Origin: Nocardia altamirensis NBRC 108246
Lineage (GTDB): Bacteria > Actinomycetota > Actinomycetes > Mycobacteriales > Mycobacteriaceae
Assembly: GCF_001612685.1 (NCBI RefSeq)
Contig: NZ_BDAY01000022.1
Location: 62,001 to 126,000 of the forward strand
DNA: 64,000 nucleotides
Reading direction: 5' to 3'
The notes under the pieces: generated by a model
The model's database searches: none
What the model saw: the letters and a program-made list of their open reading frames with translations, nothing else
What the model was told of the DNA's origin: nothing
Shown here: in pieces, positions 23,426 to 32,629 of the stretch
Layout: each line of letters starts with the position of its first letter
Numbering within the stretch: position 1 is the stretch's first letter
Program-made: the position numbers and the translations under genes

Positions 23426-25705
23426 ATGCAGCCCTTCGAACTTCCCGATTTCTACATGCCGTATCCGGCGCGCCTCAATCCACACGTCGACATCGCCCGC
23501 GCGCACACCAGGATCTGGGCCGCCACCATGGGCTTCTTCGAACCGCAAGAGGGCCACCACATCTGGGACGCCGCCGACCTCGAGCAGCACGACTACGGCC
23601 TGCTGTGCGCCTACACCCACCCCGAATGCGACAGCACGGAGCTGGATCTCATCACCGACTGGTACGTGTGGGTGTTCTACTTCGACGACCACTTCCTCGA
23701 ATTGTTCAAGCGCACCAAGGACACCGAGGGCGCCAAGAAGTACCTGGCCAGGCTGCAGGACTTCATGCCACTCGACGGCGGCCCGATGCCGGAGCCGACC
23801 AACCCGGTCGAGCGCGGCCTCGCCGATCTGTGGACGAGGACCGTGCCCGCGATGTCGATGGACTGGCGGCAGCGGTTCGCCGCGACCACCACCGCGCTGC
23901 TGGACGAATCGCTGTGGGAGCTGGCCAATATCACCGAGGGCCGGATCGCCAACCCGATCGAATATATCGAGATGCGCCGCAAGGTCGGCGGCGCGCCGTG
24001 GTCGGCCAACCTGGTCGAACACGCGGTCGGTGCGGAGGTGCCTGCCCGCCTCGCCGCGACCAGGCCGCTCGAGGTGCTGCGCGATACCTTCGCCGACGCG
24101 GTGCACCTGCGCAACGACATCTTCTCCTACGAGCGCGAGGTGCAGAAGGAGGGCGAGAACGCCAACGGAATCCTCGTGGTCGAACAGTTTTTCGGCTACG
24201 AGACCCAGCACGCAGCCGATGTCGTCAACGATCTGCTGACCTCACGGTTGCAGCAGTTCGAGCACACCACCTTCACCGAATTGCCGATGCTGTTCGCCGA
24301 ACACACGGTGGGCCCGGCGGATCAGGCTGCGGTGGTGACCTATGCAAAAGGGTTGCAGGACTGGCAATCCGGTGGGCACGAGTGGCACATGCGGTCCAGC
24401 CGCTACATGAACAAGGGACGCACCGCCGACAGCAATCCGGTGCTGCTCGGCAAGCCGGTCGGCCTCGGCACCGCCGCGGCCTATGCGTTCTCCGTCGTCA
24501 GCGCCACGCTCAGCCCGACCCGAATAAAGAGTTTCGTGCGTCCCCGGTTCGAGCAAGTCGGCCCGACCGCACTGCCGGAGATCTATATGCCCTACGAGTT
24601 ACGGCTGAATCCACTCCTCGACACCGCACGCGAGAACCTGCTCAGCTGGGGTGCACGGATCGGTCTGCACGAGCCGATACCCCAGCTCGGTGGCCGACCA
24701 CTGTGGCGGCCAAAGGATTTGGTCGAATGCGACTTGGCTCTGTGCGCGGCGGGCATCGATCCCGACGCCACCATCGCCGAGCTCGACCTCGCGACGAATT
24801 GGCTGGCTTGGGGCACCTATGTCGACGACTACTACCCGCAGGTGTTCGGCAGCCACAAGGACATGATCGGAGCAAAACAGCAGAGCCAACGATTCGCCGC
24901 CTGCATGCCGCTCGACGCCGACCCGGCACCGCCCGCCACCAACGCCATGGAACGCGCGCTCACGGAACTCTGGAGTCGGACGACCGCGGTACTCGACGGC
25001 GCCGAGAAACAGGAATTCCGCCGTGTCGTCGAGGTTTTCCTCGCCGCCTCGGAATGGGAGGTGGCCAACGACATCACCAATCGCATTCCCGATCCGGTGG
25101 ACTACGTGGAAATGCGAAGGCGCACTTTCGGTTCGGATCTCACGATGGCGTTGTCCAGGTTCTCGCACGGCCAACTCGTCCCGCCGAAGGTCTATCGCAC
25201 CCAGACGATCGCCGACCTGGAGCACACCGCGAGCGACTACGCCACCCTGCTGAACGACCTGTTCTCGTATCAGAAGGAGACGCAGTACGAGGGCGACTTC
25301 CACAACGCGGTCACCGTGCTGCGGAACTTCTTGGAGTGCGGCAAGGACGAGGCGGTCGGCATGGTCAACGATCTGATGACCGCCCGCATGCACCAATTCG
25401 AACGCATCGTCACCAGCGAATTGCCCACTCTCTATGAGGAATACGACCTCACCCCGGAGGCACGCGCCGCACTGGACCGACGAGCCGAGGAACTGCAGGA
25501 CTGGATGGCCGCGATCCTGAACTGGCATCGGCACAGCGGCCGTTACCCGGAGGCACAGCTCGAAGAACGCTATCGGCCCGCGGCTGCGCCGAAGCCGAGC
25601 TACGACTTCCGCCACCCCACCGGCATCGGCACCAGCGCCGTCCGGATCGACGGACTCCAGCGATCGCTCGACCGGATGCCTGCGGAGCAGGGAGTTGCAC
25701 CATGA
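23426..25705 (+). CDS. geoA: Bifunctional geosmin synthase
   Basis: The 759-residue protein has two terpene-cyclase domains. The N-terminal domain opens 'LPDFYMPYPARLNPH' and carries D87-DHFLE and the N230-DIFSYERE magnesium motif. It turns farnesyl diphosphate into germacradienol and germacrene D. A linker with 'LQDWQSGGHEWHMRSSRYM' follows. The C-terminal domain (from about residue 390) has D467-DYYP and N610-DLFSYQKE and converts germacradienol to geosmin plus acetone. Order, length and motifs match Streptomyces GeoA closely. GAGGAG precedes the ATG. Its stop overlaps ispH by ATGA. Its position two genes after an encapsulin gene is unusual for geosmin synthase. Confidence 0.95.
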   Translation: MQPFELPDFYMPYPARLNPHVDIARAHTRIWAATMGFFEPQEGHHIWDAADLEQHDYGLLCAYTHPECDSTELDLITDWYVWVFYFDDHFLELFKRTKDTEGAKKYLARLQDFMPLDGGPMPEPTNPVERGLADLWTRTVPAMSMDWRQRFAATTTALLDESLWELANITEGRIANPIEYIEMRRKVGGAPWSANLVEHAVGAEVPARLAATRPLEVLRDTFADAVHLRNDIFSYEREVQKEGENANGILVVEQFFGYETQHAADVVNDLLTSRLQQFEHTTFTELPMLFAEHTVGPADQAAVVTYAKGLQDWQSGGHEWHMRSSRYMNKGRTADSNPVLLGKPVGLGTAAAYAFSVVSATLSPTRIKSFVRPRFEQVGPTALPEIYMPYELRLNPLLDTARENLLSWGARIGLHEPIPQLGGRPLWRPKDLVECDLALCAAGIDPDATIAELDLATNWLAWGTYVDDYYPQVFGSHKDMIGAKQQSQRFAACMPLDADPAPPATNAMERALTELWSRTTAVLDGAEKQEFRRVVEVFLAASEWEVANDITNRIPDPVDYVEMRRRTFGSDLTMALSRFSHGQLVPPKVYRTQTIADLEHTASDYATLLNDLFSYQKETQYEGDFHNAVTVLRNFLECGKDEAVGMVNDLMTARMHQFERIVTSELPTLYEEYDLTPEARAALDRRAEELQDWMAAILNWHRHSGRYPEAQLEERYRPAAAPKPSYDFRHPTGIGTSAVRIDGLQRSLDRMPAEQGVAP

Positions 25706-26664
25706 CAAGGCTCGAATTCTTCCGCGCGAGAACGGTATTACTCGCCTCGCCGCGCTCCTTCTGCGCCGGGGTGGAGCGCGCCATCGACACCGTGGAACGG
25801 CTGCTCGCCGCGCCGGATCGACAAGACCCGGTCTACGTGCGCAAGCAGATCGTGCACAACACCCACGTGGTCGCCGATCTGGCCGCCCGCGGCGCGGTGT
25901 TCGTCGAGGAACTCGACGAGGTGCCGCCGGGTGCGACGGTCGTGTTCTCCGCGCACGGCGTCTCCCCCGCCGTGCGCGAACAGGCCAGACAGCGCGAACT
26001 CACCGTGGTCGACGCCACCTGTCCGCTCGTCACGAAAGTCCATGCGGAGGCACGGCGTTTCGCCGCGCGGGGCGACACCGTCGTGCTGGTCGGGCATGCG
26101 GGCCACGAGGAGGTCGAGGGCACCGCGGGCGAGGCTCCCGAGGTGACGGTCGTAATCGACACACCCGCCGAGGCCGCCGCGCTCCAGGTCCCCGACGAGC
26201 GCCGGGTCGCCATCCTGACCCAGACCACCCTGTCGATCGAGGAGACCGACCAGACGATTCGGGCACTGCGCCAACGCTTTCCCGACCTGCACGAGCCGGC
26301 CAGCTCCGACATCTGCTACGCGAGCACCAACCGCCAGCGCGCGATCGAGGCCATTGCCGACCGCAGCGATCTGGTGCTGGTGCTCGGCTCCGCCAATTCG
26401 TCCAACTCCCAGCGCATGGTCGAAGTCGCCCGACGCCACAACATCCCGGCCTATCTCATCGATGACGCAACGGAGATCGCGCCCGAGTGGCTCGCCGCCG
26501 CGACGACCATCGGCTTGTCCGCGGGCGCGTCCGCACCGGCGGCGCTGGTCGATGGCGTCATCGAAGCACTGCGCACCTGGGGGCCGGTCACCGTCCGTGA
26601 ACACGTCACGGCCGTCGAAGACATCGCTTTCGCCGCACCGACGGCCGTCAGGCGCCTGCCATGA
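25702..26664 (+). CDS. ispH: 4-hydroxy-3-methylbut-2-enyl diphosphate reductase
   Basis: The 320-residue IspH has all three iron-sulfur Cys in context: 'SPRSFCAGVERAI', 'VVDATCPLVTKVH' and 'SSDICYASTNRQ'. It also keeps 'IVHNTHVV', 'FSAHGVSP' and the Glu/Thr region 'TLSIEETDQT'. It makes isopentenyl and dimethylallyl diphosphate in the last MEP-pathway step. The ATG overlaps the geoA stop, and its own stop overlaps dxs by ATGA. It is probably a cluster-dedicated copy in addition to a housekeeping one elsewhere, which this window cannot show. Confidence 0.95.
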   Translation: MTRLEFFRARTVLLASPRSFCAGVERAIDTVERLLAAPDRQDPVYVRKQIVHNTHVVADLAARGAVFVEELDEVPPGATVVFSAHGVSPAVREQARQRELTVVDATCPLVTKVHAEARRFAARGDTVVLVGHAGHEEVEGTAGEAPEVTVVIDTPAEAAALQVPDERRVAILTQTTLSIEETDQTIRALRQRFPDLHEPASSDICYASTNRQRAIEAIADRSDLVLVLGSANSSNSQRMVEVARRHNIPAYLIDDATEIAPEWLAAATTIGLSAGASAPAALVDGVIEALRTWGPVTVREHVTAVEDIAFAAPTAVRRLP

Positions 26665-28475
26665 ACGCTCCACTACCGACCACTCAGGCAGCGCCCGCCG
26701 TTGCTGCCGTGCGCTTGTCGGCAATCGCCAACCCCGAGCACCTGCGGGCCGTGCCGCTCGCGCTGCTGCCTGCGCTCGCCGCACAGATCCGCACGATGAT
26801 CATCGAGACGGTCACCGTCGTCAGCGGTCATCTCGGCCCGAATCTCGGTGTCGTCGAACTGACCATCGCACTGCACCGCGTCTTCGAATCACCGCGCGAC
26901 ACACTGCTGTTCGACACCGGCCACCAGGCGTACGTGCACAAGATCCTGACCGGACGACAGCGCGCGTTCGCCGAGACGCTGCGCCAACCCGGTGGGCTGT
27001 CCGGTTATCCGCTCCGCGAAGAGTCCGTCCACGACGTGATCGAGAACAGCCACGCCTCCACCGCGCTCGGCTACGCCGACGGAATCGCCAAGGCGCGCGC
27101 CATCATCGGGGACGGCGATCGTGCCGTCGTCGCCGTCGTCGGCGACGGCGCGCTCACCGGCGGGATGGCGTACGAGGCGCTCAACAACATCGGCGCGGCC
27201 AAGGATCGGCCGGTCATCGTGGTGCTCAACGACAATGGGCATTCCTATTCGCCCACCGTCGGCGCTGTCGCCGCCCATCTCGGCGAGTTACCCGGTCGCG
27301 CGGATGCGCCGAATCTGTTCGAGCACCTCGGTTTCGCGTACCTCGGCCCGGTCGACGGTCACGATGTCGCCGCGTTGGAACCCGTGTTGCATCAGGCGCG
27401 CGGACTCGGCTGTCCGGTGGTCGTGCACGTGCGCACCGTCAAAGGCAAGGGCTACGCCCCGGCCTGCGCACATCCGGAGAAGTTGCACACCGCAGGCCCC
27501 GCCGCGAAGCCAGGCGCCAGGCCGACACCGACGTGGACGGCGGTCTTCGCCGCCGAACTCGCCGAGATCGGCGCGCGCCGCAGCGATGTCGTCGCCGTCA
27601 CCGCCGCCATGCCGGGGCCGACCGGCCTCGCCACCTTCGCCGCACGCTTTCCGGAGCGCTGCTTCGACGTCGGCATCGCCGAGCAACACGCGGTGACCAG
27701 TGCGGCAGGTCTGGCCGCGGCGGGCATGCATCCGGTGGTCGCCATCTACGCGACCTTCCTGAACCGCGCCTACGACCTGCTCCTGATGGATGTCGCCCTG
27801 CATCGGCTTCCGGTCACCTTCGTCCTGGATCGCGCGGGCATCACCGGCCCGGATGGTCCGAGCCACCACGGCATGTGGGACCTCAGCCTGCTCGGCACGG
27901 TCCCAGGGCTCCGCGTCGCGGCGCCACGAGATGCCGAGCGATTGCGCGAATTGCTCAGTGAGGCAGTCGATTACCACGACGGGCCGACCGCATTGCGATT
28001 TCCCAAGGCGAGCATCGGCCATGCCGTCCCTGCAATCGAACGCATTGCGGCCCTGGACATTCTGCTGCGCGCTCCGGCCGCCGAGGTCTTGCTGGTGGCC
28101 GTCGGGCCCACCGCCACCGAGTGCGTCGCCGCCTGGCAGCTGCTCGCCGACCGCGGGATCGCCGCGACCGTCACCGATCCGCGCTGGGTGCTGCCGATCG
28201 CCGACGAACTGATCGCCCTCGCGACCGCGCATCGGGTGGTCGTCACCGTCGAGGACAACATCGGCGCGGGCGGCGTCGGCGCTGCGCTCGCGCACGCCCT
28301 CACGGCGGCGGGCGCCATGGTGCCCGTGCACCCGGTTGCGCTGCCACGCCGCTTCCTCGCGCACGGCCATCGTCGCGACATTCTCGTCGAATCCGGGCTC
28401 TGCGCAACAGGCATCGTCGACACCGTGGTCCGGGCCAGGCAGTTGCCGACACCGATCGAGAGAGGCACCCAGTGA
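26661..28475 (+). CDS. dxs: 1-deoxy-D-xylulose-5-phosphate synthase
   Basis: The 604-residue thiamine-diphosphate enzyme has 'LLFDTGHQAYVHKILTGR', the ThDP motif 'GDGALTGGMAYEALNN', 'FDVGIAEQHAVTSAAGLA' and 'DRAGITGPDGPSHHG'. It condenses pyruvate and glyceraldehyde 3-phosphate in the first, flux-controlling step of the MEP pathway. It is slightly shorter than the usual 620-640 residues but all catalytic blocks are present. It is coupled to ispH by ATGA and to ispG by GTGA, which supports a role in raising precursor supply for this cluster. Confidence 0.95.
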   Translation: MNAPLPTTQAAPAVAAVRLSAIANPEHLRAVPLALLPALAAQIRTMIIETVTVVSGHLGPNLGVVELTIALHRVFESPRDTLLFDTGHQAYVHKILTGRQRAFAETLRQPGGLSGYPLREESVHDVIENSHASTALGYADGIAKARAIIGDGDRAVVAVVGDGALTGGMAYEALNNIGAAKDRPVIVVLNDNGHSYSPTVGAVAAHLGELPGRADAPNLFEHLGFAYLGPVDGHDVAALEPVLHQARGLGCPVVVHVRTVKGKGYAPACAHPEKLHTAGPAAKPGARPTPTWTAVFAAELAEIGARRSDVVAVTAAMPGPTGLATFAARFPERCFDVGIAEQHAVTSAAGLAAAGMHPVVAIYATFLNRAYDLLLMDVALHRLPVTFVLDRAGITGPDGPSHHGMWDLSLLGTVPGLRVAAPRDAERLRELLSEAVDYHDGPTALRFPKASIGHAVPAIERIAALDILLRAPAAEVLLVAVGPTATECVAAWQLLADRGIAATVTDPRWVLPIADELIALATAHRVVVTVEDNIGAGGVGAALAHALTAAGAMVPVHPVALPRRFLAHGHRRDILVESGLCATGIVDTVVRARQLPTPIERGTQ

Positions 28476-29593
28476 CCACCGACGATCTCATCCTGTCGAC
28501 CGCACCGCCGCGCCATCACACCCGCCGATTGAATATCGGCGGAGTGCCGGTCGGCGGCGGCGCGCCGATCTCCGTGCAGACCATGACCACCACCCGCACC
28601 GCCGACATCGACGCCACGTTGCAACAGATCGCGGCGGTGACCGCGGCGGGCTGCGATATCGTCCGGATCGCGGTGCCGACCCCGGACGACGCGGCCGCGC
28701 TGCCCGCCATCGTGGCCCGCTCGCCGCTGCCCGTCATCGCCGATATCCACTTCCAGCCCCGCTATGTCTTCGCCGCGATCGATGCGGGCTGTGCCGCGGT
28801 GCGAGTGAATCCTGGCAACATCAAGGAGTTCGACGATCGCGTCGGCGATATCGCGAAAGCCGCTGGGGCAGCGGGGGTTCCCATCCGAGTCGGGGTCAAT
28901 GCCGGCTCGCTCGATCGACGGGTGCTCGCCAGGCACGGCGCGGCGACCGCCGAGGCGCTGGTGGAATCCGCGCTCTGGGAGGCGACGCTGTTCGAGGAGC
29001 ACGGGTTCACCGACCTCAAGATCGCGGTCAAGCATCACGACCCGCGCACCATGATCGAGGCGAATCGCCTACTCGCGCAACGCTGTGACTACCCGCTCCA
29101 CCTCGGGGTGACCGAAGCAGGGCCGCTGTTCCAGGGCACCATCAAATCGGCCGTCGCCTTCGCGATCCTGCTCGGCGAGGGCATCGGCGACACCATCCGG
29201 GTGTCGATCTCCGCGCCGCCGGTGGACCAGGTGAAGGCGGGCTGTCACATCCTGCAGTCGCTCGGATTACGGCCGAGGAAGCTGGAAATCGTGTCCTGCC
29301 CAGGCTGTGGGCGGCTCCAGGTCGACATCCATCGGCTGGCCAGCCAGGTGGAGGCGGCGTTCGAGGGCTTTCCGTACCCGCTGCGCGTCGCCGTCATGGG
29401 CTGCGTCGTCAACGGACCCGGCGAGGCGCGCGAGGCGGATCTCGGTGTCTCCTCCGGCAACGGTAAGGGGCAGATCTTCGTCCGCGGCAAGGTGATTCGC
29501 ACCGTCCCCGAGCACCTCATCGTGGAAACCCTGCTAGCCGAGGCCATGACGCTCACCGAGGACATCGATCAGGCACAGGAGGGGATCTCATGA
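28472..29593 (+). CDS. ispG: (E)-4-hydroxy-3-methylbut-2-enyl diphosphate synthase
   Basis: The 373-residue protein has the IspG TIM barrel ('PISVQTMTTTRTADIDATL', 'PVIADIHFQPRYVF', 'VRVNPGNIK') and a C-terminal iron-sulfur domain with 'SCPGCGR' and 'MGCVVNGPGEA' giving three Cys ligands. It reduces 2-C-methyl-D-erythritol 2,4-cyclodiphosphate. The start is the GTG at 28472, sharing GTGA with the dxs stop; the longer upstream frame overlaps dxs. With dxs and ispH it gives three of the seven MEP enzymes in the cluster. Confidence 0.95.
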   Translation: MTTDDLILSTAPPRHHTRRLNIGGVPVGGGAPISVQTMTTTRTADIDATLQQIAAVTAAGCDIVRIAVPTPDDAAALPAIVARSPLPVIADIHFQPRYVFAAIDAGCAAVRVNPGNIKEFDDRVGDIAKAAGAAGVPIRVGVNAGSLDRRVLARHGAATAEALVESALWEATLFEEHGFTDLKIAVKHHDPRTMIEANRLLAQRCDYPLHLGVTEAGPLFQGTIKSAVAFAILLGEGIGDTIRVSISAPPVDQVKAGCHILQSLGLRPRKLEIVSCPGCGRLQVDIHRLASQVEAAFEGFPYPLRVAVMGCVVNGPGEAREADLGVSSGNGKGQIFVRGKVIRTVPEHLIVETLLAEAMTLTEDIDQAQEGIS

Positions 29594-30675
29594 CCGGCGC
29601 ACGTGTCGAACCGATAGCACCGGCGTCGCTCGGCATGGACGAGATCCGCACCAGGATCGATGCCACGCTCGACGATTTCCTGCGCGCCAAGGCGGGCCCC
29701 GACGCCGAACCGGCACTGCCCGACGAAGTCACCGGGACCCTGCACGGCTTTGTCACCGGAGGCGGCAAGCGGTTTCGGCCGCTGCTCTGCGTCCTCGGCT
29801 GGCATGCCGCCGGTGGCGACGGGTACGTGCCCGCGTCGGTCGTGCAGGCCGCCGCGTCCCTCGAACTGTTCCACGCCGCCGTGCTGATCCACGACGACAT
29901 CATCGACAACAGCGATACCCGCCGCGACCAGCTCACCGTGCACCGGGTGTTGGCCGCGAGGCATCAGAATCGCCGTGACCCAAGGCAATTCGGTGCGCAC
30001 GCCGCGATCGTGCTCGGCGACCTGGCCATGGTGTGGTCGGCCGAGTTGCTGCACACCGCCGGGCTGACCGCAGGCCAGCTCGCGGCCGCGCTCACGGTGC
30101 TCGACGGCATGCGCGCCGAGGTGATGTACGGCCAGTACCTCGACCTGCTCACCACCGCGTGCCCGTCCAGCGATCTCAGCAGTGCGATGGAGATCATCCG
30201 GTACAAGACGGTGGCCTACACCTGCGAACGCCCGCTGCAACTCGGCGCCGTGCTCGCCGGTTCCGATCCCGAAGTCCTTGCGGCACTCTCGGCCTATGCC
30301 CGACCGCTCGGCGAGGCGTTCCAGCTGCAGGACGACCTGCTCGGCGTCTACGGCGATCCGTCGATCACCGGCAAATCCAACCTCGACGACCTGCGCGACG
30401 GAAAGCACACCGCCCTGGTGGCTTTGGCGCTGGAACACGCGGATCCGGCGCAGGCCGACCAGCTGCACGCCGCACTCGGCGATCCGGAGCTGGACGAGCA
30501 GCGGGCCGCCACGTGCCGCGACGTCCTCGCCGCCGCGGGCCGCCCGCACGTCGAGGCGATGATCCGGACCCGATGGGCGCAAGCCCAGCACGCACTGAAC
30601 GACGCACCGCTACCCGCAGCGGTGATCCAGGCGCTGCGCTACGTCGCCGATGTCGCCGTTGCCCGCACCGCCTAG
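29590..30675 (+). CDS. Second polyprenyl diphosphate synthase
   Basis: The 361-residue trans-prenyltransferase has 'GGGKRFRPLLCV', the first Asp-rich motif 'LIHDDIID', 'RAEVMYGQYLDLL' and the second motif 'LQDDLLGVYGDPSITGKS'. Residue -5 to the first motif is Ala, typical of enzymes that make chains longer than farnesyl, whereas the first synthase of the cluster has Phe there; that contrast is suggestive, not decisive. The ATG shares ATGA with the ispG stop. It may supply geranylgeranyl or farnesyl diphosphate, or work as a hetero-oligomer with the synthase at 22364. Confidence 0.9.
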   Translation: MTGARVEPIAPASLGMDEIRTRIDATLDDFLRAKAGPDAEPALPDEVTGTLHGFVTGGGKRFRPLLCVLGWHAAGGDGYVPASVVQAAASLELFHAAVLIHDDIIDNSDTRRDQLTVHRVLAARHQNRRDPRQFGAHAAIVLGDLAMVWSAELLHTAGLTAGQLAAALTVLDGMRAEVMYGQYLDLLTTACPSSDLSSAMEIIRYKTVAYTCERPLQLGAVLAGSDPEVLAALSAYARPLGEAFQLQDDLLGVYGDPSITGKSNLDDLRDGKHTALVALALEHADPAQADQLHAALGDPELDEQRAATCRDVLAAAGRPHVEAMIRTRWAQAQHALNDAPLPAAVIQALRYVADVAVARTA

Positions 30676-30731
30676 GCAGGCACCGCTCTCCGTTCCAGCT
30701 CGTCGCTCGTCTCGAAAGGTGGTGTCGCTCC

Positions 30732-31493
30732 GTGGTTTTACAACTAGCCGTGCCCATCGCGGCCGCAGTCCTCGCGGTCATCGTTTTCGTAGTCGGCGAC
30801 CGGCTGCGACCGCCTGCGTGGCGGCAGACCGAGGACGATTCGCCAGGCGCTCTGGTGGTGGACCTGATCAATACGCTCTTCATGGCCGTCGCCGCGTTCG
30901 TCGTGGTGATCTGCTGGCAGCAGTACGACAACGCACACAACCACACCGTCGCCGAGTCCAAGGCCCTCGTCGACGTCTACTGGGCTGCGCACGGCATGCC
31001 TGAGCCCGACCACAGCCGGATTCAGGGCCTGGTCAAGGATTACACCGAGAGCGTCGTCACCGAGGAGTGGACGACGATGGACCGCGACCACAAGCTCAGT
31101 CAGTCCACCCAGGACATCCTCGACACCCTGCGCGACACCGTGGCTGCGGTCCAATCACCGGAGTCCGACGTCACCGATCTGCGGGCGACGGCACTGGCAG
31201 GCCTGGACGCGGTGGCGCAGGCCCGCCAGGACCGTGCATTGGATACCAACCTCGGCATGCCCGGATTCCTGTACACCGCACTGTGGTTCAGCACCGTGCT
31301 GCTGCTGTTCAGCGGGGTGCTGTCCGGCGTCAAAGTCACCCTTCGCAGCGTGGTGATGACGGGGTTGCTCGGTGTCGTGGTCGGTACCGCGGTGATGGCC
31401 GTCTACAACCTCGATCGGCCCTTCTCCGGCGGAAACATCGTCTCCAAGGACGCTTTCGAACTGGCGCTGTCGCGCTATCAGCACATCACCTAG
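30732..31493 (+). CDS. DUF4239-like membrane protein
   Basis: The 253-residue protein has two N-terminal membrane helices (about 3-20 and 45-65), a soluble helical middle ('MDRDHKLSQSTQDILDTLRDTV') and two C-terminal helices (about 180-225), the pattern of the DUF4239 bestrophin-like family. The function is unknown; relatives are proposed ion channels or transporters. The GTG at 30732 follows an AAAGGTGG site by about nine bases. It begins 56 bases after the prenyl synthase on the same strand and may be the first membrane-located member of the same transcription unit. Confidence 0.7.
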   Translation: MVLQLAVPIAAAVLAVIVFVVGDRLRPPAWRQTEDDSPGALVVDLINTLFMAVAAFVVVICWQQYDNAHNHTVAESKALVDVYWAAHGMPEPDHSRIQGLVKDYTESVVTEEWTTMDRDHKLSQSTQDILDTLRDTVAAVQSPESDVTDLRATALAGLDAVAQARQDRALDTNLGMPGFLYTALWFSTVLLLFSGVLSGVKVTLRSVVMTGLLGVVVGTAVMAVYNLDRPFSGGNIVSKDAFELALSRYQHIT

Positions 31494-31537
31494 CCGAACT
31501 CTTCCGGCAGATACGACAACGGACGGGACGGCAGCAG

Positions 31538-32422
31538 ATGGCGTCAGGCAGCCATGACAGGCGAACACGAAGGCTAGCAAGAACTTTGGCCGCGACAACG
31601 GCAGTGCCGTTGGCCGCGGTTCTGCTCGCGGGCCGGCCGCCCGTCTCGGCAGCCGACCCGCCATTTCCGGCGCTGCCACCGATCGGCGAGATCGTCAGCG
31701 GCAGTGCGTCGCCGAGCTCCAACGAGACCGGCTCTGCGAGCGGCGGTTTGGGTCTCGGACTGGCGCCGGGAACCGGTAGCGGGGACTTCGGCAGCGCCGA
31801 AGGAACCACGGCGGCGGGCGATTTGAGCCTGGGTCTGGCACCCAGAACCGGCAGCGGAGACCTCGGCAGCACCACCACGAGTGGTGCCTACACCGACCCG
31901 CAACCACTCGCATTGGCACCCGCCGCGGAAGACCCGCTCCCCACACCGGAAATCACCACCGGCAGCGTCGAGACCGCGTGCGCGGGCAGCGCCGTCGCAG
32001 GCAGCGCGATGATCATGCTCGGCATCGTGACCGGCAGTGGCCGCGGGTCGAGCGGTTCCGCGCTCGGCAGCGCGGCCGTCGGCAGCGCACTGTCCGGCAG
32101 CGCACTGCTGACCTGTCTGCTGCTCCTGCCACCGATCCAGATCCCGCCGCCGGGCCTGCCGCTCCTGCTCGAACCGCCGCAGGCGCCGGTCATCCCCGCC
32201 GTCGAGCCCCCTGACGAACCCGTCGACGCGATCGCACCGACCGCACCACGCGTCCCATCCGCCGTGCCCATTGCCCCGATCACCCGCCGCGAGGCCGCCG
32301 AACCCACCGTCGATCCCGTCGCGTGGAACATGCTGCAACTCGTGACAATCATGCTGATCGCGGTGCTGACCACGGTCCGAACGGGCGCGACGATCGTTCG
32401 GCGCCACAACCGCTCAGAATAA
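31538..32422 (+). CDS. Exported Ser/Gly/Pro-rich protein with C-terminal membrane anchor
   Basis: The 294-residue protein has a basic N-terminus and a signal-like segment ending 'VLLAGRPPVSA' at about residue 39. A low-complexity region follows, with repeated 'LGLAP.TGSGD.GS' units near 70-110 and many 'GSA' steps at 150-190. A Pro-rich stretch follows, and a hydrophobic helix near the end ('MLQLVTIMLIAVLTTV') is followed by Arg/His, so it could span the membrane or wall. I do not recognise the family. The start is the ATG at 31538; the ribosome site is weak (GGACGG). It follows the DUF4239 gene by 44 bases. Confidence 0.6.
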   Translation: MASGSHDRRTRRLARTLAATTAVPLAAVLLAGRPPVSAADPPFPALPPIGEIVSGSASPSSNETGSASGGLGLGLAPGTGSGDFGSAEGTTAAGDLSLGLAPRTGSGDLGSTTTSGAYTDPQPLALAPAAEDPLPTPEITTGSVETACAGSAVAGSAMIMLGIVTGSGRGSSGSALGSAAVGSALSGSALLTCLLLLPPIQIPPPGLPLLLEPPQAPVIPAVEPPDEPVDAIAPTAPRVPSAVPIAPITRREAAEPTVDPVAWNMLQLVTIMLIAVLTTVRTGATIVRRHNRSE

Positions 32423-32522
32423 ACCACCCAACTTCTGCGGGCATGACGAATAGCGTTTCTCCGCATAACATCCGCTCAGGCAGACTGCTCGTCAGCGACT
32501 CATACAACTGAACATTGCGATC

Positions 32523-32573
32523 CACTGACGAACGCTCCGCCTTCGATGGCGACCACGGGAGGAATCGTCAGTG
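32523..32573. terminator. Hairpin after the terpene-cluster tail
   Basis: CACTGACGA (32523-32531) and TCGTCAGTG (32565-32573) are perfect inverted copies with a 33-base loop, 100 bases after the exported-protein stop and 57 bases before the histidine kinase start. It could end transcription of the cluster or regulate the kinase leader; no T-run is present. Confidence 0.4.
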
Positions 32574-32629
32574 ATTGATGATCGGGTGGGGGAAACCGAA
32601 CAACTGGACCACGAGGCCAGCGAGCCGGG

